DNA of 64,000 bases from Xenophilus sp003671765 (GCA_051414805.1 CP166702.1:1-64000); one strand, 5' to 3'. Positions 50,704 through 61,062 are shown, counted from the first letter of the stretch. Translations and numbers: made by a program. Notes: a model not told the origin generated them from the sequence alone.

Positions 50704-51469
50704 GCGCGCACGCGGGCTGCTGCTGCGCCTGCGGCCCTGGGCGATCCCGGCACTGCTGCTGGCCGCCTTCGAGCTCTACGCGCGCCGCGCCTCTGCCCTG
50801 GGCAGCGACAGCCTGGCGCCCGTCAGCGCCGCGCTGCGGGCCTTCGTCGGCGCGGCGATGGACGGCTCGCTCTGGCAGGCCACCGCCTTCACGCTCGGCA
50901 CCGCGGCGCTGGGCCTGCTCCTGGGCGGCCTGCTGGCGCTGGCCGGCGGCATCGCGCTGGGGCTGTCGGCGCGCGCGGCGCGCATGGGCTTCATGACGAC
51001 CGAGCTGCTGCGCACCGTGCCCTCGGTCGCGCTGATCCCGCTGGCCATGCTGATGTTCGGCTTCGGCGTGCGCATGGAACTGGCCATCGTCGCCTTCGCC
51101 ACCTTCTGGCCGCTGATGCTGCTGGTGCAGGCGGCCGTGCGGCAGGTGGAGCCGCGCCTGCTGGAGGTGAGCCGCGTGCTGGGCCTGTCGGCGCGCGAGC
51201 GGGCCTTCAAGATCGTGCTGCCGGCCATCGCGGCGCGCCTGTTCGTCGCGCTGCGCCTGGGCGTGGCGATCGCGCTGGTGGTGGCGGTGACGGTGGAGAT
51301 CGCCGCCAACCCGCACGGCATGGGCTACGCGATGATGATCGCGCAGCAGAGCTTCGACCCGGCGCTGATGCTGGCCTGGCTGGGCTGGATCGGCGTGGTG
51401 GGCTATGCGGTCAACGCCGCCATGCTGCGGCTGCAGCGGCATGTCGCCCGCCGGATGGGGGCCGCATGA
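50696..51469 (+). CDS. ABC importer permease 1, SsuC/TauC-like
   Basis: A 257-residue binding-protein-dependent transport permease with about six membrane helices and an EAA-like loop (RLLEVSRVLGLSARERAFKIVLPAIA). MTTELLRTVPSVALIPLAMLMFGFG is typical of nitrate/taurine importers. Its start overlaps the ATPase stop by eight bases and its stop overlaps the next permease start by four, so the three are translationally coupled. Confidence 0.88.
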
Positions 51470-52245
51470 ACGACCGCCCGACTTCGGCGAGCTGGCTGGG
51501 CTCCGCCGTGGTGCTCGGCGCGGTGATCGCGCTGTGGTGGGCGGCCAGCAACCTGGGCTGGGTGAGCCGCGTCTTCCTGCCCACGCCGCAGGCCACCTGG
51601 GGCGCGCTGGCCGAAGGCTTCAACCTGCGCGGCAACGGCCAGGGCGAGCTGGCCGCCTGGACCGTGGACACCGTCGGCCGCATGCTGCAGGGCTGGCTCC
51701 TGGCCTCGCTGGCCGGCGTGGCGCTGGGCGTGCTGATCGGCGCCTCGGCCACGGCGCGCGACTGGCTGCAGCCGATGCTGGAGTTCGTCCGTCCGCTGCC
51801 CGCGTCGGCGGTGCTGCCGCTGGCCATCGCGATCTTCGGACTGAGCCCGCGCATGGTGCTGGCGGTGGTGGCCTTCGGTGCCATGTGGCCGGTGCTGCTG
51901 GCCACCGTGCACGGACTGGCCACCGTCGATGCACGGCTGGCCGAGGTGACGCGCTGCCTGCAGCTGTCGCGCACCGCCTTCATCTTCAAGATCGGCCTGC
52001 CGCATGCGCTGCCCGACATCCTGGCCGGCATGCGCCTTGCCCTCACCGTTGCGCTGATCGTGGCGGTGGTGGGCGAGATGATCGCCTCGCAGGGCGGCCT
52101 GGGCCAGGCCATCCTGCTGGCGGCCCGCGCCTTCCGCGCCAGCGAGCTCTTCGCCGGCATCGTGCTGCTGGGCCTGATCGGCTTCGTCAGCAACGGCCTG
52201 CTGGCCTGGGCCGAACACCGCCTGCTGCGCTGGCAGCGGCCTTGA
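51466..52245 (+). CDS. ABC importer permease 2, SsuC/TauC-like
   Basis: A 259-residue permease with six membrane helices; PMLEFVRPLPASAVLPLAIAIFG, the EAA loop AEVTRCLQLSRTAFIFKIGLPHALPDILAG and a final QGGLGQAILLAARAF are diagnostic. Two different permeases in one operon imply a heterodimeric channel. It is followed at 34 bases by the cyclase-family hydrolase, so the imported compound is probably its substrate or a precursor. Confidence 0.88.
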   Translation: MNDRPTSASWLGSAVVLGAVIALWWAASNLGWVSRVFLPTPQATWGALAEGFNLRGNGQGELAAWTVDTVGRMLQGWLLASLAGVALGVLIGASATARDWLQPMLEFVRPLPASAVLPLAIAIFGLSPRMVLAVVAFGAMWPVLLATVHGLATVDARLAEVTRCLQLSRTAFIFKIGLPHALPDILAGMRLALTVALIVAVVGEMIASQGGLGQAILLAARAFRASELFAGIVLLGLIGFVSNGLLAWAEHRLLRWQRP

Positions 52246-52279
52246 ATCCATCCCCACGAACACCCCAAGGAGACCTGCC

Positions 52280-53086
52280 ATGCCCCGCCGATTCGTCGAC
52301 CTGTCCATCTACCTCGAGAACGACGTGCTGAGCGACCCGCCGCCCTTCGCGCCCAAGATCCAGTACTTCACGCACGAGAACACCGTCGAGCAGATCACGC
52401 CCTTCTTCCCCGGCCTGCAGAAGGCCGACCTGCCCGACGGCGAGGGCTGGGCGGTGGAGCAGGTGCAGCTGTCCACCCACAACGGCACGCACCTCGATGC
52501 GCCCTACCACTTCCACTCCACCATGGACAAGGCGCTGGGCGAGAAGAAGCCCGCCATCGCCATCGACCAGGTGCCGCTGGAGTGGTGCTTCCAGCCGGGC
52601 GTGAAGCTGGACTTCCGCCATTTCGCCGACGGCTACGTGGTCACGGCCGCCGACGTGGAGGCCGAGCTCGCGCGCGTCGGCCACACGCTCAAGCCGCTGG
52701 AGATCGTGGTGGTCAACACCCGCGCCGGCGAGCGCTACGGGCAGCCCGACTACGTCTCCAGCGGCTGCGGCATGGGCTACGAGGCCACCATGTACCTGCT
52801 GGAGCGCGGCGTGCGCCTCACCGGCACCGACGGCTGGAGCTGGGACGCACCTTTCGTGCACACCGCGAAGAAATACGGCGAGACGCAGGACGCCGGCCTG
52901 ATCTGGGAAGGCCACAAGGCCGGCCGCGACATCGGCTACTGCCACCTCGAGAAGCTGCACAACCTCGAGGCGCTGCCGCCGCATGGCTTCTTCATCAGCT
53001 GCTTCCCGCACAAGATCCGGGGTGCATCGGCCGGCTGGACGCGCGCCGTGGCGATCTTCGACGACGCCTTGATGGCCTCGGCCTGA
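52280..53086 (+). CDS. Cyclase-family metal-dependent hydrolase
   Basis: A 268-residue protein of the kynurenine formamidase/cyclase family. HNGTHLDAPYHFH at residues 67-79 is the metal-binding motif (HxGTHxDxPxHF). Others are IVVVNTRAGERYGQPDYVSSGCG and LTGTDGWSWDAPF. Family members hydrolyse N-formylkynurenine or cyclic amides and lactones. A good GGAG ribosome site precedes ATG 52280. It lies between the ABC importer and fumarylacetoacetase, suggesting a ring-cleavage product is hydrolysed here; the substrate is unknown. Confidence 0.88.
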   Translation: MPRRFVDLSIYLENDVLSDPPPFAPKIQYFTHENTVEQITPFFPGLQKADLPDGEGWAVEQVQLSTHNGTHLDAPYHFHSTMDKALGEKKPAIAIDQVPLEWCFQPGVKLDFRHFADGYVVTAADVEAELARVGHTLKPLEIVVVNTRAGERYGQPDYVSSGCGMGYEATMYLLERGVRLTGTDGWSWDAPFVHTAKKYGETQDAGLIWEGHKAGRDIGYCHLEKLHNLEALPPHGFFISCFPHKIRGASAGWTRAVAIFDDALMASA

Positions 53087-53099
53087 GGGGACGGCCTCG

Positions 53100-54422
53100 A
53101 TGACGCTCGATCGCACCCACGATGCGCACGCGCGCAGCTGGCTCGCTTCGGCCAACGTGGCCGACGGCGACTTCCCGGTCCAGAACCTGCCCTTCGGCGT
53201 GTTCCGCCGCGCCGGCAGCCAGGAGGCCTTCCGCGGCGGCGTGGCCCTGGGCGACCAGGTGATCGACCTGCAGGCGGCTGCGCAGGTCGGCGCCTTCACC
53301 GGCCTTGCGGGCCAGGCGCTGCAGGCCGCGTCGCAGCCCACGCTCAACGCGCTGATGGCGATGGGCCCCGAGGCCTGGCATGCGCTGCGGCTCGCGCTCT
53401 TCGACGCCCTGGTCGACGGTGCCACGGGCCCGGCCACCGAGGCGTTGCGCGCCGCGCTCGTGCCGCAGGCGCAGGCCGAGCTCGGCCTGCCCAGCCGCAT
53501 CGGCGACTACACCGACTTCTACACCTCGGTGCACCATGCCGTGAACGTGGGCCGGGTGCTCAAGCCCGACGACCCGCTCACGCCCAACTTCCGCTGGCTG
53601 CCCATCGCCTACCACGGCCGCGCATCCAGCGTGGTGCCCAGCGGCACGCCCTTCCACCGCCCGATGGGCCAGGCGATGGCGCCGGGTGCGGCCGCGCCGC
53701 AGTACGGCCCCTGCCGCCGGCTGGACTACGAGCTGGAGATGGGCTTCTACGTCGGCCCGGGCAACGCGCAGGGCCGGCCCATCGGCATCGGCGAGGCCGA
53801 GTCGCATATCTTCGGCATGTGCCTGCTCAACGACTGGTCGGCACGCGACCACCAGTTCTGGGAGATGGCGCCGCTCGGGCCCTTCCTGGGCAAGAACTTC
53901 TGCACCAGCGTCTCGCCCTGGATCGTGACGATGGAGGCGCTGGCACCCTATCGCGTGCCCTTCGAGCGGCCGGCCGACGAGCCGCAGCCGCTGGCATATC
54001 TCGACAGCCCGGCCAACCGCGCACACGGCGGCGTGGACGTGCAGCTCGAGGTGCGGCTGCAGAGCCCGCGCCACCGCGCCGCCGGCCATGCAGGCGACCG
54101 CCTGTCCGCCACGAGCTTCCGGCACCAGTACTGGACGCTGGCGCAGATGGTGGCGCAGCACACGGTGGGCGGCTGCAACCTGCAGCCGGGCGACCTGCTG
54201 GGCACGGGCACCATCTCCGGCCCGACGCCGGGCGAGGCCGGCGCCATCGTCGAGCTCTCGCGGGGCGGCACGCAGGCGATCGCGCTGCCCGCCACGGGCG
54301 AGACGCGCACCTTCCTCGAGGACGGCGACACGGTGGTCCTGCGCGGCTGGTGCGCGCGCGAGGGCCAGGCGCGCATCGGCTTCGGCGCATGCCGGGGCGA
54401 GGTGCTGCCGGCCGTCGGCTGA
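53100..54422 (+). CDS. fahA: Fumarylacetoacetase
   Basis: A 440-residue fumarylacetoacetate hydrolase with both domains. The N-terminal domain has FPVQNLPFGVFRR; the catalytic part has DYTDFYTSVHHAVNVGRVL, YHGRASSVVPSG, LDYELEMGFYVGPGN, FGMCLLNDWSARDHQFWEM, GPFLGKNFCTSVSPWI and a final GGCNLQPGDLLGTGTISGP. The acidic residues and His of the metal site are in place. It hydrolyses fumarylacetoacetate to fumarate and acetoacetate, last step of tyrosine/homogentisate breakdown. No homogentisate dioxygenase lies nearby. Acetoacetate could be used by the acetoacetyl-CoA synthetase 6 kb away. Confidence 0.93.
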   Translation: MTLDRTHDAHARSWLASANVADGDFPVQNLPFGVFRRAGSQEAFRGGVALGDQVIDLQAAAQVGAFTGLAGQALQAASQPTLNALMAMGPEAWHALRLALFDALVDGATGPATEALRAALVPQAQAELGLPSRIGDYTDFYTSVHHAVNVGRVLKPDDPLTPNFRWLPIAYHGRASSVVPSGTPFHRPMGQAMAPGAAAPQYGPCRRLDYELEMGFYVGPGNAQGRPIGIGEAESHIFGMCLLNDWSARDHQFWEMAPLGPFLGKNFCTSVSPWIVTMEALAPYRVPFERPADEPQPLAYLDSPANRAHGGVDVQLEVRLQSPRHRAAGHAGDRLSATSFRHQYWTLAQMVAQHTVGGCNLQPGDLLGTGTISGPTPGEAGAIVELSRGGTQAIALPATGETRTFLEDGDTVVLRGWCAREGQARIGFGACRGEVLPAVG

Positions 54423-54439
54423 GCCGGCCTCGCCGCGCC

Positions 54440-54874
54440 TCAGCGCAGCCGGAACAGGCTGGTCACCATCGCGTCGAGCACCTCGGCCTGGTGCTGGTTG
54501 AAGAGCTGCCAGCGCCAGCGCAGGATGCCCAGGCGCGCGCGCGTGTCGGAGCGGCGCGCCTCGATCACCTCGGCGCGCAGCCGCAGCGCATCGCCGGGGC
54601 GCACCGGCCGTGCCCAGCGGATGTGGTCGATGCCCGGCGAGGCGAAGGACTCCGACCCCTCGAGCGCGGCCTGCACCGCCAGCCGCATGGCGATGCTGCA
54701 GGTGTGCCAGCCGCTGGCGATCAGGCCGCCGAACACGCCGTCGGCCGCGGCCTGCGCGTCCGTGTGGAACCACTGCGGGTCCCACTGGCGGGCGAAGCCG
54801 ACCACCTCGTCTTCCGTGATGGCGTGCGGCCCGGCCTCGATGACCTGCCCGGCGAAGAAGTCGGCGAACTTCAC
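54440..54874 (-). CDS. MaoC-family (R)-specific enoyl-CoA hydratase-like protein
   Basis: A 144-residue single hot-dog domain. FADFFAGQVIEAGPHAITEDEVVGFARQWDPQWFHTDA and SGWHTCSIAMRL are MaoC signatures. The start is GTG 54874, chosen because no ATG is available and the codon overlaps the TGA of the upstream cupin gene (GTGA), a coupling signal. MaoC proteins hydrate enoyl-CoA or related acyl-CoA thioesters. Its place behind boxA and the cupin suggests a role in the lower benzoyl-CoA pathway, but this is inference. It converges with fumarylacetoacetase. Confidence 0.8.
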   Translation of the reverse strand: MKFADFFAGQVIEAGPHAITEDEVVGFARQWDPQWFHTDAQAAADGVFGGLIASGWHTCSIAMRLAVQAALEGSESFASPGIDHIRWARPVRPGDALRLRAEVIEARRSDTRARLGILRWRWQLFNQHQAEVLDAMVTSLFRLR

Positions 54875-55164
54875 GTCGCGTTCTTGCGCGCGACCCAGTA
54901 GGTCGCGCCCTCGTCGCCGTAGCGCTCGTCGTGGGGCACGTCGGCATCGAGCGTGAAGCGGTCGCCCGCGTGCAGCTCGCGCGTCGCGCCTTCGCAGCCC
55001 AGCCACAGCGTGCCCTGCACGACCAGCGCCGAGACGCCGAAGGGATGGCGGTGCGTGTCGAGCACGGCGCCCGGTGGCCAGACGCGTTCGAGCACCTCGT
55101 CGAATCCGGCGGCCAGGGACTCGGCTTCGAACTCGAGGAAGGTGGGCAGGGGGGTCGTGGGCAT
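54871..55164 (-). CDS. Cupin-domain protein
   Basis: A 97-residue small cupin. GAVLDTHRHPFGVSALVVQGTLWLGCEGATRELHAGDRFTLDADVPHDERYG contains both cupin motifs with metal-binding His and Glu positions (HRH ... H). Cupins of this size are sensors or small enzymes. Its stop overlaps the MaoC start by four bases; it follows boxA by about 120 bases on the same strand, so it may extend the box operon. Confidence 0.8.
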   Translation of the reverse strand: MPTTPLPTFLEFEAESLAAGFDEVLERVWPPGAVLDTHRHPFGVSALVVQGTLWLGCEGATRELHAGDRFTLDADVPHDERYGDEGATYWVARKNAT

Positions 55165-55285
55165 GAGTGGCACCTTGCTGCGGTCGACGCATCCTACGCG
55201 CGAGACGCGTTGCGCAGGGCTTCGACCCGTCGACAGGCGCAGGACAGGCAAGCTCCGCCCGAACGGGCGGGAAGCGTGTTCCGGA

Positions 55286-56575
55286 TCAGTAGGTTTCGAG
55301 GTGCAGGCGCCCTTCGCGCTTGAGTTGCGCGGCGACCGCCTCCCAGTCGAGCCCGCCCTCGTTGGCCACGTCGCGCAGCGCCATGACCACGCCCTCTTCC
55401 ATGCTCTTGAGGCCGCAGACGTAGAAGTGGCTGGCCCCGTCCTTGAGCAGCGCGACCAGGTCGGCCGCACGCTCGCGCAGGCGGTCCTGCACGTAGGTCT
55501 TGGGCTGGCCCGGCGTGCGCGAGAAGGCGAGGTTGATGTCGATGAAGTCCTTGGGCAGCGACTGCAGCGGGCCGAAGTACGGCAGCTCCTGCTGGGTGCG
55601 CGCGCCGAAGAAGAGCATCAGCTTGCCGCCCTCGAACTTGCCGCTCTTCCTCAGACGCCGGCGCCATTCCGTCATGGCCCGCATCGGCGCGCTGCCGGTG
55701 CCGGTGCAGATCATCACGATGTGCGACTTCGGGTGGTTGGGCATCAGGAAGCTGCTGCCGAAGGGGCCGACCACCTGCACCGTGTCGCCGACCTTGAGGT
55801 CGCACACGTAGTTGGAGCAGATGCCGCGCACGGGCTGGCCCTGGTGGTCCTCGGTCACGCGCTTCACGGTGAGCGACACGTTGTTGTAGCCCGGCCGCTC
55901 GCCGTTGCGGGCGCTGGCCACCGAGTACTGGCGCGGCTGGTGCGCGCGGCCCAGCGCGTCGGTGCCCGGCGGGATGATGCCGATGGACTGGCCCTCGAGC
56001 ACCGGAAAGGGCATGGCCCCGAAGTCGAGCACGACGTGGTGCGTCTCGCTGTCGAAGCCCGCCTCGGTGCAATTGAAGTTGCCGGTCACGGTGGCGGTGA
56101 CGGGGCTCTTGGGCGAATGCAGGTTGGTGTACGCATGCGCGGCCGACCAGGGCGGGCGCGTGGCGCCGTAGCTCGCGGAATTGAAAGGCACGGTGCCGGG
56201 CTCGGCCTCGGCCACGGGCGCCGGCGCGGCGGCAGGCGGTGCGGCTTCGGCGTCGGCCGGTACGCCCGCCTCGGCGAGCTGCTCGGGCGTGAGTTCGGCG
56301 GGCAGCTCGTCCCAGGTGAGCTGCTCCTCGATCGAATAGGCGCGTGCCCTGGGCATCGTGCGCCAGTTGTCGATCGAACCCGTCGGGCAGGGCGAGATGC
56401 AGGCCATGCAGCCGTTGCACACGTCGGCCTTGACGACGTAGTTGCGGTCGTCGTGCGTGATGGCCCCGATCGGGCAGGTGGCCTCGCAGGTGTTGCAGCG
56501 GATGCAGATCTCGGGGTCGATCAGGTGCTGCTGGATGACCGCCCCTTCGCTGGCGACGTTCACGGCCATGTCCAT
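55286..56575 (-). CDS. boxA: Benzoyl-CoA 2,3-epoxidase reductase subunit BoxA
   Basis: A 429-residue flavoprotein. The N-terminus carries two [4Fe-4S] clusters: Cys24, 27, 30, 34 (CIRCNTCEATCP) and Cys53, 56, 59, 63 (CNGCMACISPCP). After a Pro/Ala linker (about 85-125) comes a ferredoxin-NADP reductase domain with RQYSVASARNGE (FAD), VGPFGSSFLMPN and ICTGTGSAPMRAM (NADPH). It passes electrons from NADPH to BoxB for epoxidation of benzoyl-CoA. It lies downstream of boxB, with repeat copy 6 between the two. Confidence 0.95.
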   Translation of the reverse strand: MDMAVNVASEGAVIQQHLIDPEICIRCNTCEATCPIGAITHDDRNYVVKADVCNGCMACISPCPTGSIDNWRTMPRARAYSIEEQLTWDELPAELTPEQLAEAGVPADAEAAPPAAAPAPVAEAEPGTVPFNSASYGATRPPWSAAHAYTNLHSPKSPVTATVTGNFNCTEAGFDSETHHVVLDFGAMPFPVLEGQSIGIIPPGTDALGRAHQPRQYSVASARNGERPGYNNVSLTVKRVTEDHQGQPVRGICSNYVCDLKVGDTVQVVGPFGSSFLMPNHPKSHIVMICTGTGSAPMRAMTEWRRRLRKSGKFEGGKLMLFFGARTQQELPYFGPLQSLPKDFIDINLAFSRTPGQPKTYVQDRLRERAADLVALLKDGASHFYVCGLKSMEEGVVMALRDVANEGGLDWEAVAAQLKREGRLHLETY

Positions 56576-56587
56576 CGTGTCTCTCCT

Positions 56588-56652
56588 TGCTATCTTTTCG
56601 ATAGCTGGTCGCGCCCGTGGATCGGGCGCTGCAGGCCTATTCTGTTCAAAAA
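56588..56652 (+). repeat. Dispersed two-stem intergenic repeat, copy 6
   Basis: TTGCTATCTTTTCGATAGCT, GCGCCCG ... CGGGCGCTGCAGGCC and a T-rich tail with GTTCAAAAA. It fills nearly all of the 82-bp gap between boxB and boxA, read in the opposite direction to those genes, so it must be transcribed as part of the box mRNA. Confidence 0.8.
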
Positions 56653-56657
56653 CCGGA

Positions 56658-58085
<1,428 letters not shown>

Positions 58086-58142
58086 GGAACGGTCCTCTCG
58101 AAGGTGGGGGAGCGAAGACGGGTACGGGTCCAGTGCCCGCTT

Positions 58143-59816
58143 TCAGACGCGGTTGAGGTCGAAGCCAGCCTTCTGGCCCGTGCCGTAGACCTTGAGCGCG
58201 CCCTTGTCGCCGACGGCGTTGGGACGCTGGAAGATCCAGTTCTGCCAGGCGGTGAGGCGGCCGAAGATGCGGGTGAACATGTTCTCCTGGCTGGCGAAGC
58301 GCAGGTTGGCTTCCAGGCCGGTCAGGGCGTCGGGCGACATGGCGGCGCGCTCCTCGATGGCGATGCGCAGCTCGTCGTCCCAGTCGATGTCGTCGGGGGC
58401 CATGGTCACCAGGCCCAGCTTCACGGCCTCGTCGGCGTCGACCGGCTTCCCGGCGGCGGCGCGTGCGGCTTCCATCGGCGCGGTCTCTTCATAGAAGCGG
58501 CGCTGCAGGCGGCTCTGGCCATTGACCATGGGCAGCAGTCCGAAGCTGAATTCGTCCAGCACGAGCTTGGGCGCCTTCTCCGGCGCGTCGGGCAGGGCCA
58601 GCATGTAGGTGCGATCGGCGGCGAAGGCGAGCTCGGCAAAAAGGCCCGCGAAGCAGGAGCCTTCGTCGACCAGCGCGAACAGGCTGCGCGAGGAGACATC
58701 CAGCCGCGCGAAGCTGCGGCGCAGGGCCCCGAGGGTTTCGCGCACGAACCAATGGTCCTGGTGGGCCAGCAGCAGCGCATCGGCCGCCAGCACGGCCTGT
58801 GCGTCGCCGCGCGTCTTGAGCAGCCAGGTGCCGATGTCCAGCTCGTTGGTGCGCAGGTGCAGGATCGCGTCGTCGAGCTGGCGCGCCAGCGCGAGCGGCC
58901 ACCAGGCGGCGCCCGCGGCCTCGATGCCCGCGATGTCGGTCGGCTGCGCGCCTTGGGGCGCCTTCAGCGTCAACGTGGCGGTGCGCTTGGCGCGGTCGAT
59001 GGCCACGTCGAGGTGCGCATAGCGCAGGCCATCGGCGCTGTCCTCGCGCTCGATGCGGGTCAGCGCGACGCCCTTCGCGTCGGCCGGGCGGTCGCTGCCT
59101 TCGGCGAGCTTCAGAGCGCGCTCCTGCACGGCGGCGGCGAACTGCGCCGGCTTGGCGATCGCGTCGACCAGGCGCCATTCCACCGCACGCTGGCCGCGCA
59201 CGCCTTCGACGCTGGTGCAGAAGATGTCGGCCAGGTCGTGGCGCACGTGGCGCTTGTCGGTCACGCGCGTCAGGCCGCCGGTGCCGGGCAGCACGCCCAG
59301 GAGCGGCACCTCGGGCAGCGAGACGGAGGAGGAGCGGTCGTCCACCAGCATGATCTCGTCGCAGGCCAGCGCCAGTTCGTAGCCGCCACCGGCGCAGGCG
59401 CCGTTCACGGCGGCGAGGAACTTCAGGCCCGAGTGCTTGGACGAGTCCTCGATGCCGTTGCGCGTCTCGTTGGTGAACTTGCAGAAGTTCACCTTCCAGG
59501 CGTGGCTGGAGACGCCCAGCATGAAGATGTTGGCGCCCGAACAGAAGATGCGGTCCTTGGCGCTGGTGACGATGACCGAGCGCACCTGCGGGTGCTCGAA
59601 GCGGATGCGGTTGAGCGCGTCGTTGAGCTCGATGTCCACGCCCAGGTCGTAGCTGTTGAGCTTGAGCTTGTAGCCCGGGCGGATGCCGCCGTCCTCGGCG
59701 ATGTCCAGCGACAGGCGGGCCACGGGGCCTTCGACGCTGATCGACCAGTGGCGGTACTGGGTCGGGTCGGTGCGGTAGTCGACGGCCGGGCCGGTCGTCT
59801 GGGCGGTGTCGCTCAT
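58143..59816 (-). CDS. boxC: Benzoyl-CoA-dihydrodiol lyase BoxC
   Basis: A 557-residue crotonase-family enzyme made of two enoyl-CoA hydratase-like halves. Typical BoxC segments are DIAEDGGIRPGYKLKLNSYDLGVDIELNDALNRIRFEHP, FCSGANIFMLGVSSHAWKVNFCKFTNETRNGIEDSS and AAVNGACAGGGYELALACDEI. It opens the ring of the benzoyl-CoA epoxide/dihydrodiol by hydrolysis, releasing formate and 3,4-dehydroadipyl-CoA semialdehyde. ATG 59816 has a GGAG site eight bases upstream. A 132-bp regulatory region separates it from boxR. Confidence 0.96.
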   Translation of the reverse strand: MSDTAQTTGPAVDYRTDPTQYRHWSISVEGPVARLSLDIAEDGGIRPGYKLKLNSYDLGVDIELNDALNRIRFEHPQVRSVIVTSAKDRIFCSGANIFMLGVSSHAWKVNFCKFTNETRNGIEDSSKHSGLKFLAAVNGACAGGGYELALACDEIMLVDDRSSSVSLPEVPLLGVLPGTGGLTRVTDKRHVRHDLADIFCTSVEGVRGQRAVEWRLVDAIAKPAQFAAAVQERALKLAEGSDRPADAKGVALTRIEREDSADGLRYAHLDVAIDRAKRTATLTLKAPQGAQPTDIAGIEAAGAAWWPLALARQLDDAILHLRTNELDIGTWLLKTRGDAQAVLAADALLLAHQDHWFVRETLGALRRSFARLDVSSRSLFALVDEGSCFAGLFAELAFAADRTYMLALPDAPEKAPKLVLDEFSFGLLPMVNGQSRLQRRFYEETAPMEAARAAAGKPVDADEAVKLGLVTMAPDDIDWDDELRIAIEERAAMSPDALTGLEANLRFASQENMFTRIFGRLTAWQNWIFQRPNAVGDKGALKVYGTGQKAGFDLNRV

Positions 59817-59850
59817 GGAGTCTCCTGTGGGGGCCTGAACCGGAAGCAAA

Positions 59851-59890
59851 ATGCACTTTGCTTCATCCGTGACATGCATCATCATGCATG
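59851..59890. promoter_or_regulatory. TGCA-rich region upstream of boxC, candidate BoxR operator
   Basis: ATGCACTTTGCTTCAT (59851-59866) and the perfect palindrome CATGCAT-CATC-ATGCATG (59873-59890) lie between boxR and boxC. BzdR/BoxR-type regulators are reported to bind TGCA-containing sites. A TTGACG -35-like sequence for the minus strand is at 59906-59901. Confidence 0.6.
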
Positions 59891-59948
59891 TTTGCGGGTG
59901 CGTCAACCCCCGCACCGGAATTTGTGTGACGGTGGGTTGCCGCGCCCG

Positions 59949-60893
59949 TCAGCGCGCGGCTTCGGCGTCCATGGCCGTCCGGACGGTCGTGCGCAGCGCC
60001 TCGAAGGCCTGCTGCAGGGTCTTGCCGCTGGTGTCCACGCGCAGGTCGGCCTTCGAATAGAAGGCGGCGCGGCCGTCGAGGATGCGGCGCAGGTCGTCCA
60101 TCGCCTCGCGGCTGGCGGCCATGGGGCGGGTGTCGCCCTGGGCGGCCACGCGGCCCATGTGCTCCTCGGGGGCGGCCTGCAGCCACACGGTGGTGCAGTG
60201 CGCGAGCAGCTCGTTGAAGGTGGCCGGGTCGGAGACGATGCCGCCCGGTGTGGCGATGACCACCTCGCCGTAGATCTGTACCGCCTCCTCGAGCGCGCGG
60301 CGCTCGTAGCGACGGTAGGCGTTGGTGCCGTACAGGTCGTGGATCTCGCGCACGCTGCAGCCCGCGAACTTCTCGATCTCGCGGCTGAGCTCGATGAAGG
60401 GCAGCTCCAGGTCGTCTGCCAGCATCTGCCCCAGCGTGGATTTGCCCGCACCGCGCAGGCCCACGAGCGCGATGCGCCGGTGGCGCAGCGGGTCGACGGC
60501 GGCGGTGCCCAGCAGCTCGCCGATGGCGATGCGCACGCGGCGCAGGTCGGCCTCGGAGCGGTGCTCCAGCAGCTCGCGGATCAGCAGCCATTCGGGCGAA
60601 CTGGTGGTGACGTCGCCCACCAGTTCGGCCAGCGAGCAGTGCAGCGCGCCGGCCACCTGCTGCAGCACCAGGATGGAGGCGTTGCCGATGCCGTACTCGA
60701 GGTTGGCCAGGTGCCGCTCCGACACGCCGGCCGCCAGTGCCACCGCCTTGCGGGTCAGCCCGCGGCGCGCGCGCAGGCTGCGCACGCGCTCGCCCAGCGC
60801 CGCCAGCAAGGCATCACGGCCCTCCTCCGATTCGTTGGCTGCGGTGGCGCCCTCCTCCGGCGCGTTCAGCAGCGCCTCGTTGCGCTCAGTCAT
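59949..60893 (-). CDS. boxR: Transcriptional regulator BoxR (helix-turn-helix plus shikimate kinase-like domain)
   Basis: A 314-residue regulator with an XRE-type helix-turn-helix at residues 36-92 (RVRSLRARRGLTRKAVALAAGVSERHLANLEYG) and a shikimate kinase-like C-terminal domain with Walker A GLRGAGKS (145-152), LSREIEKFAGCSVREIHDLYG and a RRYERRALEEA segment. This domain pair is the hallmark of BzdR and BoxR, which sense benzoyl-CoA and repress the degradation genes. ATG 60893 has AAGGA upstream; a GTG at 60908 is the alternative. It is divergent from the ligase operon and upstream of boxC. Confidence 0.94.
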   Translation of the reverse strand: MTERNEALLNAPEEGATAANESEEGRDALLAALGERVRSLRARRGLTRKAVALAAGVSERHLANLEYGIGNASILVLQQVAGALHCSLAELVGDVTTSSPEWLLIRELLEHRSEADLRRVRIAIGELLGTAAVDPLRHRRIALVGLRGAGKSTLGQMLADDLELPFIELSREIEKFAGCSVREIHDLYGTNAYRRYERRALEEAVQIYGEVVIATPGGIVSDPATFNELLAHCTTVWLQAAPEEHMGRVAAQGDTRPMAASREAMDDLRRILDGRAAFYSKADLRVDTSGKTLQQAFEALRTTVRTAMDAEAAR

Positions 60894-60948
60894 GGGTGTC
60901 CTTGTCACGGCCGCCGATTCTCGTGCGGCTCAGGGTTAACACCTGATA

Positions 60949-60990
60949 TGCACTATATTGCTTGACACGCATTTTGACGGCATCTATGGT
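60949..60990 (+). promoter_or_regulatory. Strong sigma-70 promoter with overlapping TGCA operator
   Basis: TTGACA at 60962-60967, 17-base spacer, TATGGT at 60985-60990 reads toward the PnbB-like gene and benzoate-CoA ligase. TGCACTATATTGCT at 60949-60962 abuts and slightly overlaps the -35 box; it is a likely BoxR site controlling both this promoter and boxR. Confidence 0.6.
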
Positions 60991-61062
60991 TCGTCCGCAA
61001 GCAAGATACTGCACATCGCTGGCCGCCACAAGCCGGCGCCGTCAACGGACGAGGACACCACG

